DNA from: Chryseobacterium lactis
Lineage (GTDB): Bacteria > Bacteroidota > Bacteroidia > Flavobacteriales > Weeksellaceae
Length of the DNA stretch: 64,000 bases
Direction: 5' to 3'
Assembly (NCBI RefSeq): GCF_003815875.1
Contig: NZ_CP033924.1
Location: forward strand, 4,526,001-4,590,000
How positions within the stretch are numbered: position 1 is the first letter of the stretch; every line of letters starts with the position of its first letter. This document shows, in pieces, positions 1 to 8,417 of this stretch. The position numbers and the translations under genes were made by a program. Below the pieces are notes generated by a model that saw only the letters and a program-made list of their open reading frames with translations, was not told the origin of the DNA and ran no database searches.

Positions 1-24
1 TTTTGACAATATCTTGGAATATCC

Positions 25-969
25 CTATTTTTTGCGTTTCTGATAACGCTCCAAGGCAGAGCGAAAGGACCGTTCATCAGCATAACCCACTTCCATATAC
101 ACATCCTTGATCCCGATCCCCTGATCCAATAAAAGTAAAGCATGGCCAATACGCAGATCGGTGATAAATTGCTGAACGCTTACATGATAGGTACGCTTAA
201 ATATATTCAGCAAAGTTCTCTCGGTAACAAAGAATTGCGCTGCCAACTGCCTTACGTTTAAGGAGACATCACAATAATGCTCTTCTATAAACCCCTTGAT
301 CCGATAAGCCGCATCCTTATCCTGGTCTTCCAACAAGCTATCGTAATACTCCAGCAGCAAACTTACGTATTTGCGCAGATTGCCATCAAGTGCCCCTTTG
401 TTATTTTGCGAATAACTATAAATCTTATACAGCCAACGATGTATTTTCCTATCCATACGGCATTGCCCCATTGTTTCATAAGATTTTTTACCATCCAAGA
501 ACCTTTGCAGAATTTGTTGCACATTGTAATACTCCTGATCTATACTTTCAATCCAATCGGGATGTATGCTCAGCACTAGGGCAATGTGTTGTCCTCTTTC
601 AGCGTATGCTAAATATGATCCCTCGTCATAGTACGACATCAGGAATGTATTGGCTTGTATCTTAATTATAGGAATTTTTGAAGATGTGGTATAGAGCAGG
701 CTGCCTTTGAGCATAAAGAACATGAACAGTTGCCTGTCATGGATATCAAAGGGAATATGGGTTGGCTCTTTAACATTAATCTCTACCAGATCGACAAAAA
801 AAGGCTTGTAATTCAGTTGTTGGCTGAAAAGATCCATTTCAGGTATTTGGAAATGATGTGTTTTCTGGGCAAAGGTCAGTAGGTACCTGCTCGGTTCGGA
901 GAGGTTATGAGGCTCATTCTTGGATTTTACGTGCTCATTTTTAGAATACAACGTATATGGTATCTTCAT
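25..969 (-). CDS. AraC-family transcriptional regulator
   Basis: This is a probable DNA-binding regulator. The last ~100 residues form an AraC-type double helix-turn-helix: a first HTH around RQLAAQFFVTERTLLNIFKR and a second around IKDVYMEVGYADERSFRSAL. The N-terminal two thirds resemble a cupin-like sensor half and have no recognisable ligand signature. I chose the ATG at 969; an in-frame GTG at 993 would add eight residues. The gene reads leftward and stands alone at the window edge, so its targets are not visible. A TTGGGTTTAACTTGGG motif about 80-100 bp upstream recurs, with one mismatch and in opposite orientation, beyond the rteC-like gene near 8.66 kb. Confidence 0.85.
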   Translation of the reverse strand: MKIPYTLYSKNEHVKSKNEPHNLSEPSRYLLTFAQKTHHFQIPEMDLFSQQLNYKPFFVDLVEINVKEPTHIPFDIHDRQLFMFFMLKGSLLYTTSSKIPIIKIQANTFLMSYYDEGSYLAYAERGQHIALVLSIHPDWIESIDQEYYNVQQILQRFLDGKKSYETMGQCRMDRKIHRWLYKIYSYSQNNKGALDGNLRKYVSLLLEYYDSLLEDQDKDAAYRIKGFIEEHYCDVSLNVRQLAAQFFVTERTLLNIFKRTYHVSVQQFITDLRIGHALLLLDQGIGIKDVYMEVGYADERSFRSALERYQKRKK

Positions 970-1163
970 AGGCCAATGGTTTTCCCAATTCACTGGAAAT
1001 CATTTACAATAGCATTGGAGCTTATTATGAGAAATACAAATTTCAAATATATAATTGAATAAAAAACTAAAGTTGGGTTTAACTTGGGTAAAATTTTCTG
1101 ATCGTAAACTTTGTTGTTATTGATGATCAATTCAGTATATACTTTCGAAAAGGCAAACCAATT

Positions 1164-2084
1164 CTATAACTTCAGTACTTCTTTCAGTTTCTCTACTGCC
1201 TGGCTATGTTTTTTTTCTTCCATTTTTGAGAGATTGAACAATTTCCATTGAACGGATGGTAGTTGGGCAACCTCTGCCATATTAGGCAACCCCAGTAGTT
1301 CCCATTGTGGGTTTCGCTCTTTGAACGATAACAAAAATTTCCGCTCATTAGTGGTCATATCCGTATTGATAATTTCAATGAGTTGTTCCCTTGTGGCTTC
1401 CAGTGCTTCAACGGGAATATCCACTTCGGCCATTTGTGCAAATTCTGCTTCATATATTTCTCTTATATTTTTACGGTGAGGAGCCAAAAGTTCTGCCATT
1501 GGCCGTTGATGGCTGATTAGGAATACAAGGAACGTTTTGCGCAGGTCTTCAGTAAAGCCTTCGTTTTCGAGGAGGAATTTCACGTCAAATAAATCACGGG
1601 GATGTTGCCGGTCCAGGGCGGCTGCAATCTTTCCGGCATACAGATCGGGCAACGAAGCTACCTGTATTTCGGCATATCCGAACTCCCTCTCCACTGGTTC
1701 ACTTACCTCCATTCGTACTTCGGAGAATACCGTTCCACGGATCACCGGCGACAATTCCACCTTAATCCTTACATCTTCCACTTGCAGAAGTAAGCGAAGC
1801 GCATTGCCCTGTTCGTGTGCGTTTTGTATGTGAATGCCAGGAATGGTTTTCTTAATCAACTCACTTAATCGGGTTAATGCAGCACGAATGTTGACCAATG
1901 CTTCCTCACGGCCTTCGGAGGGCAGGTACAATAAATCTATATCTACAGAAAGCCGTGGCAGCTCCCTGTAAAAAAGATTGATAGCCGTGCCGCCTTTTAG
2001 TGCAAAACATTTTTCACTATCCAGTAGCGGTAGGATACGCACCAACAACTGCACCTGTTTGTAATATATGCTGTCCTTTTTCAT
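1164..2084 (-). CDS. AbiEii-type nucleotidyltransferase toxin (type IV TA)
   Basis: Family membership points to the nucleotidyltransferase toxin of an AbiE abortive-infection/type IV toxin-antitoxin system. The N-terminal NTase signature is visible: KGGTAINLFYRELPRLSVD followed by IDLLYLP, which gives the GG[ST] motif and the DxD pair. The later PDLYAGKIAAALDRQHPRD segment is typical of the family. The length (306 aa) is normal. The start lies one base beyond the upstream antitoxin stop codon, so the two genes are translationally linked. Known family members inhibit growth and are neutralised by AbiEi without a stable toxin-antitoxin protein complex. Specificity for a phage or plasmid cannot be read from the sequence. 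Confidence 0.85.
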   Translation of the reverse strand: MKKDSIYYKQVQLLVRILPLLDSEKCFALKGGTAINLFYRELPRLSVDIDLLYLPSEGREEALVNIRAALTRLSELIKKTIPGIHIQNAHEQGNALRLLLQVEDVRIKVELSPVIRGTVFSEVRMEVSEPVEREFGYAEIQVASLPDLYAGKIAAALDRQHPRDLFDVKFLLENEGFTEDLRKTFLVFLISHQRPMAELLAPHRKNIREIYEAEFAQMAEVDIPVEALEATREQLIEIINTDMTTNERKFLLSFKERNPQWELLGLPNMAEVAQLPSVQWKLFNLSKMEEKKHSQAVEKLKEVLKL

Positions 2085-2085
2085 C

Positions 2086-2874
2086 TTAGGATTGGAAATT
2101 TTTAGGAACGGTTATTTTGTAGGTTTTATCGAGATCGCCGCCTTTGACGATTACCCGGTTTCCGGAACCGAGGTCTATGCTATCGGTATTCAATTTTGAA
2201 AACCAGGTATAGTTGTGTCGTGAACCGAACCAAAGGAAAAGCCGTTTAACCTTTACATTGGTACAGGCTTCCAGTAATTTTTGCAAAGTGCGGGGCGATA
2301 AGGAGGTCATACCCTGTATAAGCTGATCAGCGTGTTCTAACGAGATTTTATCCGGTACTTCGTCCAGCATTTCGAGGCAGGCTCTTTCCGGACAGGATAT
2401 TTTAAGTTCGTCCAAACCCTCTTTCCAGAAAACAGTAGAAGTGTAGCTGTCGGATACTTGCCTTTCCATACCGGAAAACAGTTTATTCCGGGTATGGCGA
2501 ACAAATGTTATCGTTTCCGATAGTTCATTGGCCCATACAGGTAATTTATCATTGCCATAAAGCTGTATTGTTTCTTTTTTCGAAGTAGGCAGATAATGGG
2601 AAAAACCTTTTAATTCCAGTGCTGACATTCCTCCTGCAACAAGATCTGTTTTCATCACGGTTTGTAGCGTGTACAGCATACTTTGCCACGAAAGCTGAAC
2701 CTTCCCCCGTATATAAAGTCCTTTCCACAACAGCTTCAGTTGTTCACTCTTAACCAGGTTATCTATAGCATGTGTATCTAAAGCAGCCTGGTCCGTCAGC
2801 CACTTTCGCGTAACAATCATACTTTCAGGCATTATTCGCTCCAATAGTTTACGTCGTTCAGTGTTAAGCGCCAT
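2086..2874 (-). CDS. AbiEi-type antitoxin / transcriptional repressor
   Basis: This is the antitoxin partner of the downstream NTase toxin. The N-terminus (about residues 10-65, with MIVTRKWLTDQ and LWKGLYIRG) is the winged-HTH-like segment of AbiEi proteins, and the remainder matches the AbiEi C-terminal antitoxin domain in layout. Characterised AbiEi proteins repress their own operon by binding paired inverted repeats upstream. Two near-identical palindromes lie directly upstream here, at 2895-2911 and 2957-2973, which strongly supports the assignment. The gene pair sits beside topB and other conjugative-element genes, as expected for a defence or addiction cargo. Confidence 0.82.
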   Translation of the reverse strand: MALNTERRKLLERIMPESMIVTRKWLTDQAALDTHAIDNLVKSEQLKLLWKGLYIRGKVQLSWQSMLYTLQTVMKTDLVAGGMSALELKGFSHYLPTSKKETIQLYGNDKLPVWANELSETITFVRHTRNKLFSGMERQVSDSYTSTVFWKEGLDELKISCPERACLEMLDEVPDKISLEHADQLIQGMTSLSPRTLQKLLEACTNVKVKRLFLWFGSRHNYTWFSKLNTDSIDLGSGNRVIVKGGDLDKTYKITVPKNFQS

Positions 2875-2894
2875 ATTTATAAATTTTAATTTAG

Positions 2895-2911
2895 ACGGTG
2901 ATTATCGCCGT
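2895..2911. promoter_or_regulatory. Proximal AbiEi operator palindrome
   Basis: ACGGTGATTATCGCCGT is a near-perfect inverted repeat (ACGGyGATwATCrCCGT). It starts 21 bp upstream of the antitoxin start codon and repeats the sequence of the distal palindrome. AbiEi repressors are known to bind two such repeats. The assignment to this protein is inferred. Confidence 0.65.
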
Positions 2912-2953
2912 GAAAACAAATTTACATAAATATTTTTATTGCTCCCATAAAAA

Positions 2954-2976
2954 ATAACGGCGATTAACGCCGTTAT
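2954..2976 (-). promoter_or_regulatory. Distal AbiEi operator palindrome, also a possible topB terminator
   Basis: Nine-base arms (ATAACGGCG / CGCCGTTAT) enclose ATTAA. The core ACGGCGATTAACGCCGT matches the proximal operator at 15 of 17 positions. Read on the minus strand it lies just after the topB stop and runs into a T-rich stretch, so the same hairpin could terminate topB transcription. One element may serve both roles. Confidence 0.65.
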
Positions 2977-2992
2977 AATAAACTTATATAAA

Positions 2993-5071
2993 CTATTTCT
3001 TTTTCTTCTTTTCAAACTCAAAGGTAGTTTTGCAATAATCATCCAATACGATATACGCATCGAATTTCTTTCCTGCCTTGCTTTTCATTCCTTTGATAAG
3101 CGAAGTACTCTTTTTATTGACAAGGCTTTCAATATCGGCTATGCAAATTTGTACGCCACACACATTGCGGAACTGCACCCAGCTACAACCCTCATCAGGA
3201 CATTTGACAATCTTATCACGAATGATGAGTTGCTGACTTTTGCATTTAGGGCAAACCAGTTGAGGCAGGTTGTTATGGGCAATGGAAGTTTGCAGCAATT
3301 CATTGGTAATAGTAGACGCATAAGTTTCCATTTCCTTTTGGAATGCCCCGACATCCGCATCGTTATTTTCTATTTTCTGTAAAGCCAATTCCCACTCGGC
3401 CGTCATTGACACATCCGCAATTTTGCGATCCTTAACCAAATCATACACTTGCAATCCCTTTTCTGTAGGGATCAGGGACTTCTTTTCCCTTTGGATGTAA
3501 TTGCGTGCAAACAGGGTTTCGATGATTGCCGCCCTTGTTGCCGGAGTACCTATACCGATATTTTGAAGGGCTTTACGTTCGTCTTCATTCTCGATTTCTT
3601 TTCCTGCGGTTTCCATTGCCGACAATAGCCCCGCCTCGGTATAAAGTACAGGCGGTTTGGTTTTCTTTTCGAGAACGGAGGCTTCTTTTATTTTGAGTTC
3701 ATTGCCTTTTTTCAGTTCAGGCAAATCCTGTACAGGTTCCGTATCATCGTCCGTAAAACTTCCTTTAATAGAACGCCAGCCAGGTTCCATAATCTTACAG
3801 CCTTTTGCTGAAAAATCGTAATGCAACACCTGTAAACCCACATCGGTTATTTCTTTGATACAGGCTTGCGAAAGCGCTTCGAGCAATCGAAATGCAATCA
3901 TATCATATACCTCATTTTCTTTTGCGTTCAGGGCTGACGGGATTTTATCCGTAATCAGTAATCCGTGGTGGTCGGTAACACGCAGATCGTTCACGATCCG
4001 TTTATTGAAACGCCCCCATTTTACTTTTGATACGGCCTGCTTGCAGGTTTCCCTATCTTGCAAAGCCCTCACCAGATTGGGAATTTCTGCCCATACATCT
4101 TCAGGAATGTATTTACTTCCCGTACGAGGATACGTAATGAACTTTTTTTCATACAGACTTTGCGCAATGTTGAGGGTTTCTTCGGCTGAGAGGTTCAACT
4201 TTTTATTGGCTTCTTTTTGTAATCCGGTAAGGTCGAACAATAAAGGCGGTTGCTCTGTAACGCTTTTGGTTTCTACCGATATAACTGTTGCCGTTTCATT
4301 TCGCTGAATGGCCTTCAGTGTATCATCGGCAAGTTTTTGATCCTCCCATTTTGTTTTGGAAATGCTTTTAAAATCTATCAGTTCTTTGTTGTGCAATAAC
4401 TGGATCTGCCAATATTTCGTTACCGAGAAATGCTTGTTGTCTAAATAGCGTTTGCATATTAAAGCCAATGTAGGTGTCTGTACCCTTCCAAGCGAATAAA
4501 TGCCGTTTCCCGCGGCAATACTTAAGGCCTGTGTGGCATTGATACCCACAAGCCAATCGGCACGGCTTCTGCCTCGTGCCGCCTGGTACAGTCCGTCAAA
4601 TGCAGCACCGTCTTTCAGGTTATCAAACCCTTGCTTAATGGCCTTTTCGGTAAGCGAACTAATCCAAAGGCGTTCAAAGGGCTTGTTGCATTTCAGGTAT
4701 TCGTAAATATAGCGGAATATCAATTCGCCCTCACGACCTGCATCGGTAGCCACAATGATGCTGTTGCTTTGGTTAAAAAGCCGTTCTATGACTTTGAGCT
4801 GCTTTAAAGCTCCAGGATCTGCGGTATAACCTTTGTCCTTTTTGATTTTCCGGACAGTCAGTAAAAAAGGGTTGGGGATTATGGGCAAAGCTGATTTGTC
4901 AAATCCCGATATACCGTAATCTTCGGGCATTCCCAATCCAATTAAATGACCGAATGCCCACGTAACAAAATAGCCGTTACCTGTCAGGTAGCCATCCTGT
5001 TTATCGGATGCCCCAACTAGTCCGGCTATTTCCCTTGCTACGCTTGGTTTTTCTGCGATGATTGTTTTCAT
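2993..5071 (-). CDS. topB: DNA topoisomerase III
   Basis: This type IA topoisomerase cleaves and passes single DNA strands and resolves intermediates during replication and transfer. The TOPRIM domain begins at residue 1 (IIAEKPSVAREIA), with the acidic metal site VATDAGREGELIF near residue 110. The active-site tyrosine is in FITYPRTGSKY (Tyr314). A C-terminal zinc ribbon (CPKCKSQQ...KCPDEGC) ends the conserved part. The 692 aa length is typical. In Bacteroidota, topB directly followed upstream by a DUF4099/DUF3945 gene is a hallmark of CTnDOT-like integrative elements, so this is probably the element copy rather than the housekeeping one. The downstream hairpin at 2954-2976 may be its terminator. 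Confidence 0.95.
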   Translation of the reverse strand: MKTIIAEKPSVAREIAGLVGASDKQDGYLTGNGYFVTWAFGHLIGLGMPEDYGISGFDKSALPIIPNPFLLTVRKIKKDKGYTADPGALKQLKVIERLFNQSNSIIVATDAGREGELIFRYIYEYLKCNKPFERLWISSLTEKAIKQGFDNLKDGAAFDGLYQAARGRSRADWLVGINATQALSIAAGNGIYSLGRVQTPTLALICKRYLDNKHFSVTKYWQIQLLHNKELIDFKSISKTKWEDQKLADDTLKAIQRNETATVISVETKSVTEQPPLLFDLTGLQKEANKKLNLSAEETLNIAQSLYEKKFITYPRTGSKYIPEDVWAEIPNLVRALQDRETCKQAVSKVKWGRFNKRIVNDLRVTDHHGLLITDKIPSALNAKENEVYDMIAFRLLEALSQACIKEITDVGLQVLHYDFSAKGCKIMEPGWRSIKGSFTDDDTEPVQDLPELKKGNELKIKEASVLEKKTKPPVLYTEAGLLSAMETAGKEIENEDERKALQNIGIGTPATRAAIIETLFARNYIQREKKSLIPTEKGLQVYDLVKDRKIADVSMTAEWELALQKIENNDADVGAFQKEMETYASTITNELLQTSIAHNNLPQLVCPKCKSQQLIIRDKIVKCPDEGCSWVQFRNVCGVQICIADIESLVNKKSTSLIKGMKSKAGKKFDAYIVLDDYCKTTFEFEKKKKK

Positions 5072-5077
5072 ATTATA

Positions 5078-6547
5078 CTACATTTTTCTGCCTTTAGATT
5101 TTGCGGGTGTTTGAGGTTTTTCCTGTTGTTCCTGCTGCTTTTTGTCTTTTGGGGCTTGCTGTCCTGACTTCAAAGGCTCTTTGATGTTCTTGGTCGCTTC
5201 ATTAGTTTTACCTTCCGAATTAACCGCTGTTTGGGTTTTATGGGTTTCAACAGGTTTTGCCTGTGCCTTAACCTGGCTTGGAAACTGGAAGTTCGTTTTT
5301 CCGGTTTCGGCATTGAAAGTAATATAACCTTGGTACGGTTGTCCTTTCTTATCCTTCAACCCATCAATGTAAACGGTTTGCCCAGCTTTGAAATCCTTGT
5401 ATTGTTCGTCTGTCAGTTCTTTTCCCCTGAATGTTTTCGGGGCTTCCTGCGGTTGATCGTTCTGATTGCTTTGTTGCGTATTCTGTCCGTTGTTTTGCGT
5501 TTGTCTGTTGGTGTTGTTGCGGTCAAACAGAAATTCTACATAACGTTTGTCTGCATTGAACTGTACCGTTGCAGAAAATTCAGTTCCTTTTTTGGAAAGC
5601 ATACCATCCAGCTGAAGCGGTTTGCCCTCCATTAAGGTTTGCTTTTGTGCGTCGTCCAATTTTACCCCTTTTATCTCATCGGGGATTTTTATGAAATCTG
5701 TCCGAAGAGCAATAAGTTCATTGGTCAGTCTATCCACGCTGACAATGGAGGGCATCATTTCTCCCGTCTTAGTGTTTTTCAAATCAACCACTCTGCCCAT
5801 ATTGCCGGTTTCGAGTAGATTTTTTTTATCCTCATCCGTGAATTTGTGCCCAAAAAACTCAAAATTCAGATTGGGTTCTTTTCGGATACCGTGTATTGCT
5901 GCCACCACTTGTCCATCTTCTGTAGACTGTAAAGACAAACGGGCATCGGTGCGTACAATCGCACCACCGAGGTTTACACTTACGGGCACAAGCTCATTGG
6001 TTTTATAGCCTTTCAACAAAGGGTCTAACAAATTCAGTTTTTCAAGGCGATCTTTACCCAATCCAAGATTGTTCATTGTTTCCCAATCAATCTGTTCCGG
6101 CTTAAAGCGATATTCGCTTGTGTCCGTTGTTGTTTGTGTTGTTTCCATATCATTTTTATTTTCTTGTTTTTTATCCTGTTGCGTTTCAGCCTTCACTTCA
6201 TGCTGCTTCATCAGTTGCTCACCTTCAGGAGTAGGCTTATCAACCTGCTTTTGCATTGCATCTGCAGTATCAATAGCTACAGGTGCAGGTACCTTGAAAA
6301 AAGAGAAATTGGTCGGGTTCTTCAACTGGCTGAAGAAATTGGAGAAGAAATTGGAAAAGAAATCTCCATGCTTATCCACACGCATAAACTGATTTTTGTT
6401 TTTCTTCGTGGGATCAACGGTTTCCATATTGCCGTTCTCGTCAATGCTTTTTACAGCCTGGATTTTCTTTTTCTCTTTATCCAGCACCAACAATATATCT
6501 GAGAATTGTTCTGGCATTTCTTGCCTATGTGTGGTTTCCTCGCTCAT
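5078..6547 (-). CDS. DUF4099/DUF3945-type conjugative-element protein
   Basis: This protein of unknown biochemical function is regularly encoded next to topB in Bacteroidota integrative elements. An N-terminal region (residues 1-160) is low in order and contains a tandem FFSNFFSNFFSQ motif. The DUF4099-like part is around YRFKPEQIDWETMNNLGLG, with repeated LLETGNMGRVVDL and TLMEGKPLQLDGM modules characteristic of DUF3945. A long Gln/Lys/Pro-rich tail follows. The gene lies six bases upstream of topB and is certainly co-transcribed with it. The repeated segments suggest binding to DNA or protein, but nothing in the sequence fixes the role. Confidence 0.8.
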   Translation of the reverse strand: MSEETTHRQEMPEQFSDILLVLDKEKKKIQAVKSIDENGNMETVDPTKKNKNQFMRVDKHGDFFSNFFSNFFSQLKNPTNFSFFKVPAPVAIDTADAMQKQVDKPTPEGEQLMKQHEVKAETQQDKKQENKNDMETTQTTTDTSEYRFKPEQIDWETMNNLGLGKDRLEKLNLLDPLLKGYKTNELVPVSVNLGGAIVRTDARLSLQSTEDGQVVAAIHGIRKEPNLNFEFFGHKFTDEDKKNLLETGNMGRVVDLKNTKTGEMMPSIVSVDRLTNELIALRTDFIKIPDEIKGVKLDDAQKQTLMEGKPLQLDGMLSKKGTEFSATVQFNADKRYVEFLFDRNNTNRQTQNNGQNTQQSNQNDQPQEAPKTFRGKELTDEQYKDFKAGQTVYIDGLKDKKGQPYQGYITFNAETGKTNFQFPSQVKAQAKPVETHKTQTAVNSEGKTNEATKNIKEPLKSGQQAPKDKKQQEQQEKPQTPAKSKGRKM

Positions 6548-6631
6548 GTTCCGAAAATTTTAAAGTTCATAGCCGAATTTATATAAAGCCGTGAGCGCAT
6601 TTTGTTATATGGCACTCAAAGGCAGTGTTTG

Positions 6632-6940
6632 TCACTTAATGGCGTTCAACTTAGTTGCCGGCGGATTAAAACTTTCCCGTATAAATTGATGTACGTCAGA
6701 TAGTTTATAATACAGTTTTCCGCTTATGGTATAATACGGCAGCTTGCCGATGGATCGGTAACGTTGCAGCGAGCGGTTACTAATTTTGAGCATCTGAAGC
6801 AAATCCTGATTGTCCAGCAGTTCCTCACCGTCTATACTGTTGCGTTTCCTTTGCAGCTCATCTATATTATCGCCCAACATATCCAGGCGACCCATCAGGC
6901 GTTCCATCCACGCCAAAAATTCCATTCTGTCAATATTCAT
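6632..6940 (-). CDS. Small helix-turn-helix (HTH_17) protein
   Basis: This 102 aa protein has an excisionase/MerR-like winged helix in its C-terminal half: NQDLLQMLKISNRSLQRYRS, followed by the IGKLPYYTISGKLYYKLSDV wing. The N-terminal 40 residues look like a short coiled coil (MDRLMGRLDMLGDNIDEL region). Small HTH_17 proteins in tandem next to topB and RteC genes are typical of Bacteroidota conjugative elements. There they act as excision or transfer regulators (Xis-like or regulatory), though which role applies here is unknown. It follows a second HTH_17 gene by 26 bp and is probably co-transcribed with it. Confidence 0.82.
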   Translation of the reverse strand: MNIDRMEFLAWMERLMGRLDMLGDNIDELQRKRNSIDGEELLDNQDLLQMLKISNRSLQRYRSIGKLPYYTISGKLYYKLSDVHQFIRESFNPPATKLNAIK

Positions 6941-6966
6941 AGGAATATAATTTTAAAGGTTCATGC

Positions 6967-7320
6967 TTATTTTCTGTCTGTCTTTAGCTTTCTGCCTTTT
7001 TCGATATAACTTTTGCCTTTTGCCATAAGCTGCTGCACATAATCGTCACTGCTCTGTATGGCATTGGCTTTAAGCATATCCTTTATTGCTCCAATGGTAT
7101 AGAAATACTGCCCATAGATTTTTGAATAAGTAATCTCGCCTTTGGTCCGCATGCGCCATAAGGTCTTTTCGCTGATGTGCAGGTATTGGCATACCTCGTG
7201 GTTGTTGAGCCACAAGTCATCATAACTTGTATTGTCCAATCTTTTCAGGTAATCGGCAATCGCGTTTATGCGGCTGTTGAGCTGTTGCCACGCATCTTCT
7301 TCGATAGTTATTATTTTCAT
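6967..7320 (-). CDS. Helix-turn-helix (HTH_17) protein
   Basis: This 117 aa protein has the same architecture as its downstream neighbour. A helical N-terminus (WQQLNSRINAIADYLKRL) is followed by an HTH_17 domain, LNNHEVCQYLHISEKTLWRM, with the wing KGEITYSKIYGQYFYTIGAI. It is likely a DNA-binding regulator or excision factor of the integrative element. The start codon is embedded at one edge of a perfect inverted repeat (TTGCATAGT...ACTATGCAA, 7320-7349), a candidate autoregulatory site or mRNA hairpin. Its targets cannot be seen. Confidence 0.82.
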   Translation of the reverse strand: MKIITIEEDAWQQLNSRINAIADYLKRLDNTSYDDLWLNNHEVCQYLHISEKTLWRMRTKGEITYSKIYGQYFYTIGAIKDMLKANAIQSSDDYVQQLMAKGKSYIEKGRKLKTDRK

Positions 7321-7349
7321 TGCATAGTTTTTAAATATTCACTATGCAA
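7320..7349. promoter_or_regulatory. Inverted repeat over the HTH gene start
   Basis: TTGCATAGT and ACTATGCAA form perfect nine-base arms around a 12 bp AT spacer. The repeat touches the start codon of the HTH_17 gene. It could be an operator for the encoded protein or an mRNA hairpin limiting translation. Confidence 0.45.
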
Positions 7350-7429
7350 AATTCCTAAAGGTGGCAGTGTTTGTCTGCCAAGCCTTACCCATTGGTTTGG
7401 CGGGTTTTTAAAAATTTTTACAAATAGGG

Positions 7430-7454
7430 AAAACCCTTGTTTAATAAGGGTTTT
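7430..7454. repeat. Inverted repeat in the HTH-rteC intergenic region
   Basis: AAAACCCTT and AAGGGTTTT are perfect arms around a 7 bp loop. No long T-run follows on either strand, so a terminator role is uncertain. It lies between the rteC terminator and the HTH operon. Confidence 0.35.
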
Positions 7455-7522
7455 GGAGCATTTAAGATATTTTGCAAAGGAGTTTTACCAACACTTGCCA
7501 ATTGGCAGGTATGGGCAAAGAA

Positions 7523-7549
7523 AAAGCAGTACATTTTGTGTACTGCTTT
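7523..7549 (-). terminator. Intrinsic terminator of the rteC-like gene
   Basis: AAAGCAGTACA and TGTACTGCTTT are perfect 11-base arms with a 5-base loop. On the minus strand they are followed by a T-rich run, about 25 bp beyond the rteC-like stop codon. Confidence 0.75.
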
Positions 7550-7571
7550 GGATTTACTGTTTAACCTTTAG

Positions 7572-8417
7572 CTAAAGGTCTCTATCCATATATTCTTCCA
7601 ATGAGGTTTTAAGTTGGTCTAAAAATGCAGTTCGTGAGCCTGCTCTTGTTTTCATCCGGTGAAAAGCATGGTGTAGATCGCCGAGCGGAATACGGAAGAT
7701 AATTTGGAACATCAGGCTTATTTTTCTGATGCCAATTTTACCGTGCGATATTGCCCCTGAAGCATAAAGCGCATAGACTAACTCTATAAGGGCATTTTTA
7801 CTGTCCGTCCAGAAAACATCTTTTGAACTTTCCGAATTTTGCAAAATTGAATCTGGATTTTCATCGGGACTTATTTTCGTCAGGAGATAGGTATATAACA
7901 ATTCGTTGGAAATAATTCTAGCTACCTTGTAGTCGTAAAAAGTAGAAAAAGAAGGATCTATCTCAAACACAATACTGTTCAACCCATCGTGATAGTTGAT
8001 CTGTCCACGCTTAAAATAAGTTTCGTCCCTGTCTGTGCGACCTGAACGATAATACCGATAAAAATCCGAATTGCAGACATGTTCGATATATTCCCGTTTA
8101 AGATTAGCCAACTGTATCGAAAAATAACTCATCCCCATTTTTCCATTATTGACAGGACAGGTCGTTTCTATGCGATAAATCTTATTGTAATAAATCAATT
8201 TACCGAGTACCTGAGGCTTTATCGTACGGAAGAAATGCATCTCTTCTGTTTCGTCTTTAAATCCTTCTTCCACTATAAATTTTTTGATTGAAAATAGCAG
8301 ATCCTGGAGATAAATTGTCATTTCATAAGCTTCATCAATCAATCTTTTACTTTGCGAAGAAATCAGGTCTTCTTTCTTGTGAATCTCTAAAATAACGTTT
8401 TGTAGAATGTATTTCAT
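7572..8417 (-). CDS. RteC-family regulator (copy 1)
   Basis: RteC proteins are regulators of Bacteroides-type conjugative transposons; in CTnDOT, RteC activates the excision operon. This 281 aa protein shows the family layout: a helical N-terminus (residues 1-60), a KPQVLGKLIYYNKIYRIE core, FYRYYRSGRTDRDETYFKRGQ, and a C-terminal helical DNA-binding region (IELVYALYASGAISHGKIGI). I chose the ATG at 8417; a TTG at 8447 is in frame but unlikely. It is a distant paralogue of the second copy at 12.8 kb, to which it aligns from the first residue. It has its own terminator and an upstream palindrome at 8496-8519. Confidence 0.88.
   Translation of the reverse strand: MKYILQNVILEIHKKEDLISSQSKRLIDEAYEMTIYLQDLLFSIKKFIVEEGFKDETEEMHFFRTIKPQVLGKLIYYNKIYRIETTCPVNNGKMGMSYFSIQLANLKREYIEHVCNSDFYRYYRSGRTDRDETYFKRGQINYHDGLNSIVFEIDPSFSTFYDYKVARIISNELLYTYLLTKISPDENPDSILQNSESSKDVFWTDSKNALIELVYALYASGAISHGKIGIRKISLMFQIIFRIPLGDLHHAFHRMKTRAGSRTAFLDQLKTSLEEYMDRDL

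Noticed and set aside
2954..2976. The hairpin as a pure topB terminator
   Set aside because: The same 17 bp core recurs at 2895-2911 without a T-run, so an operator role explains the sequence better, although both are possible.
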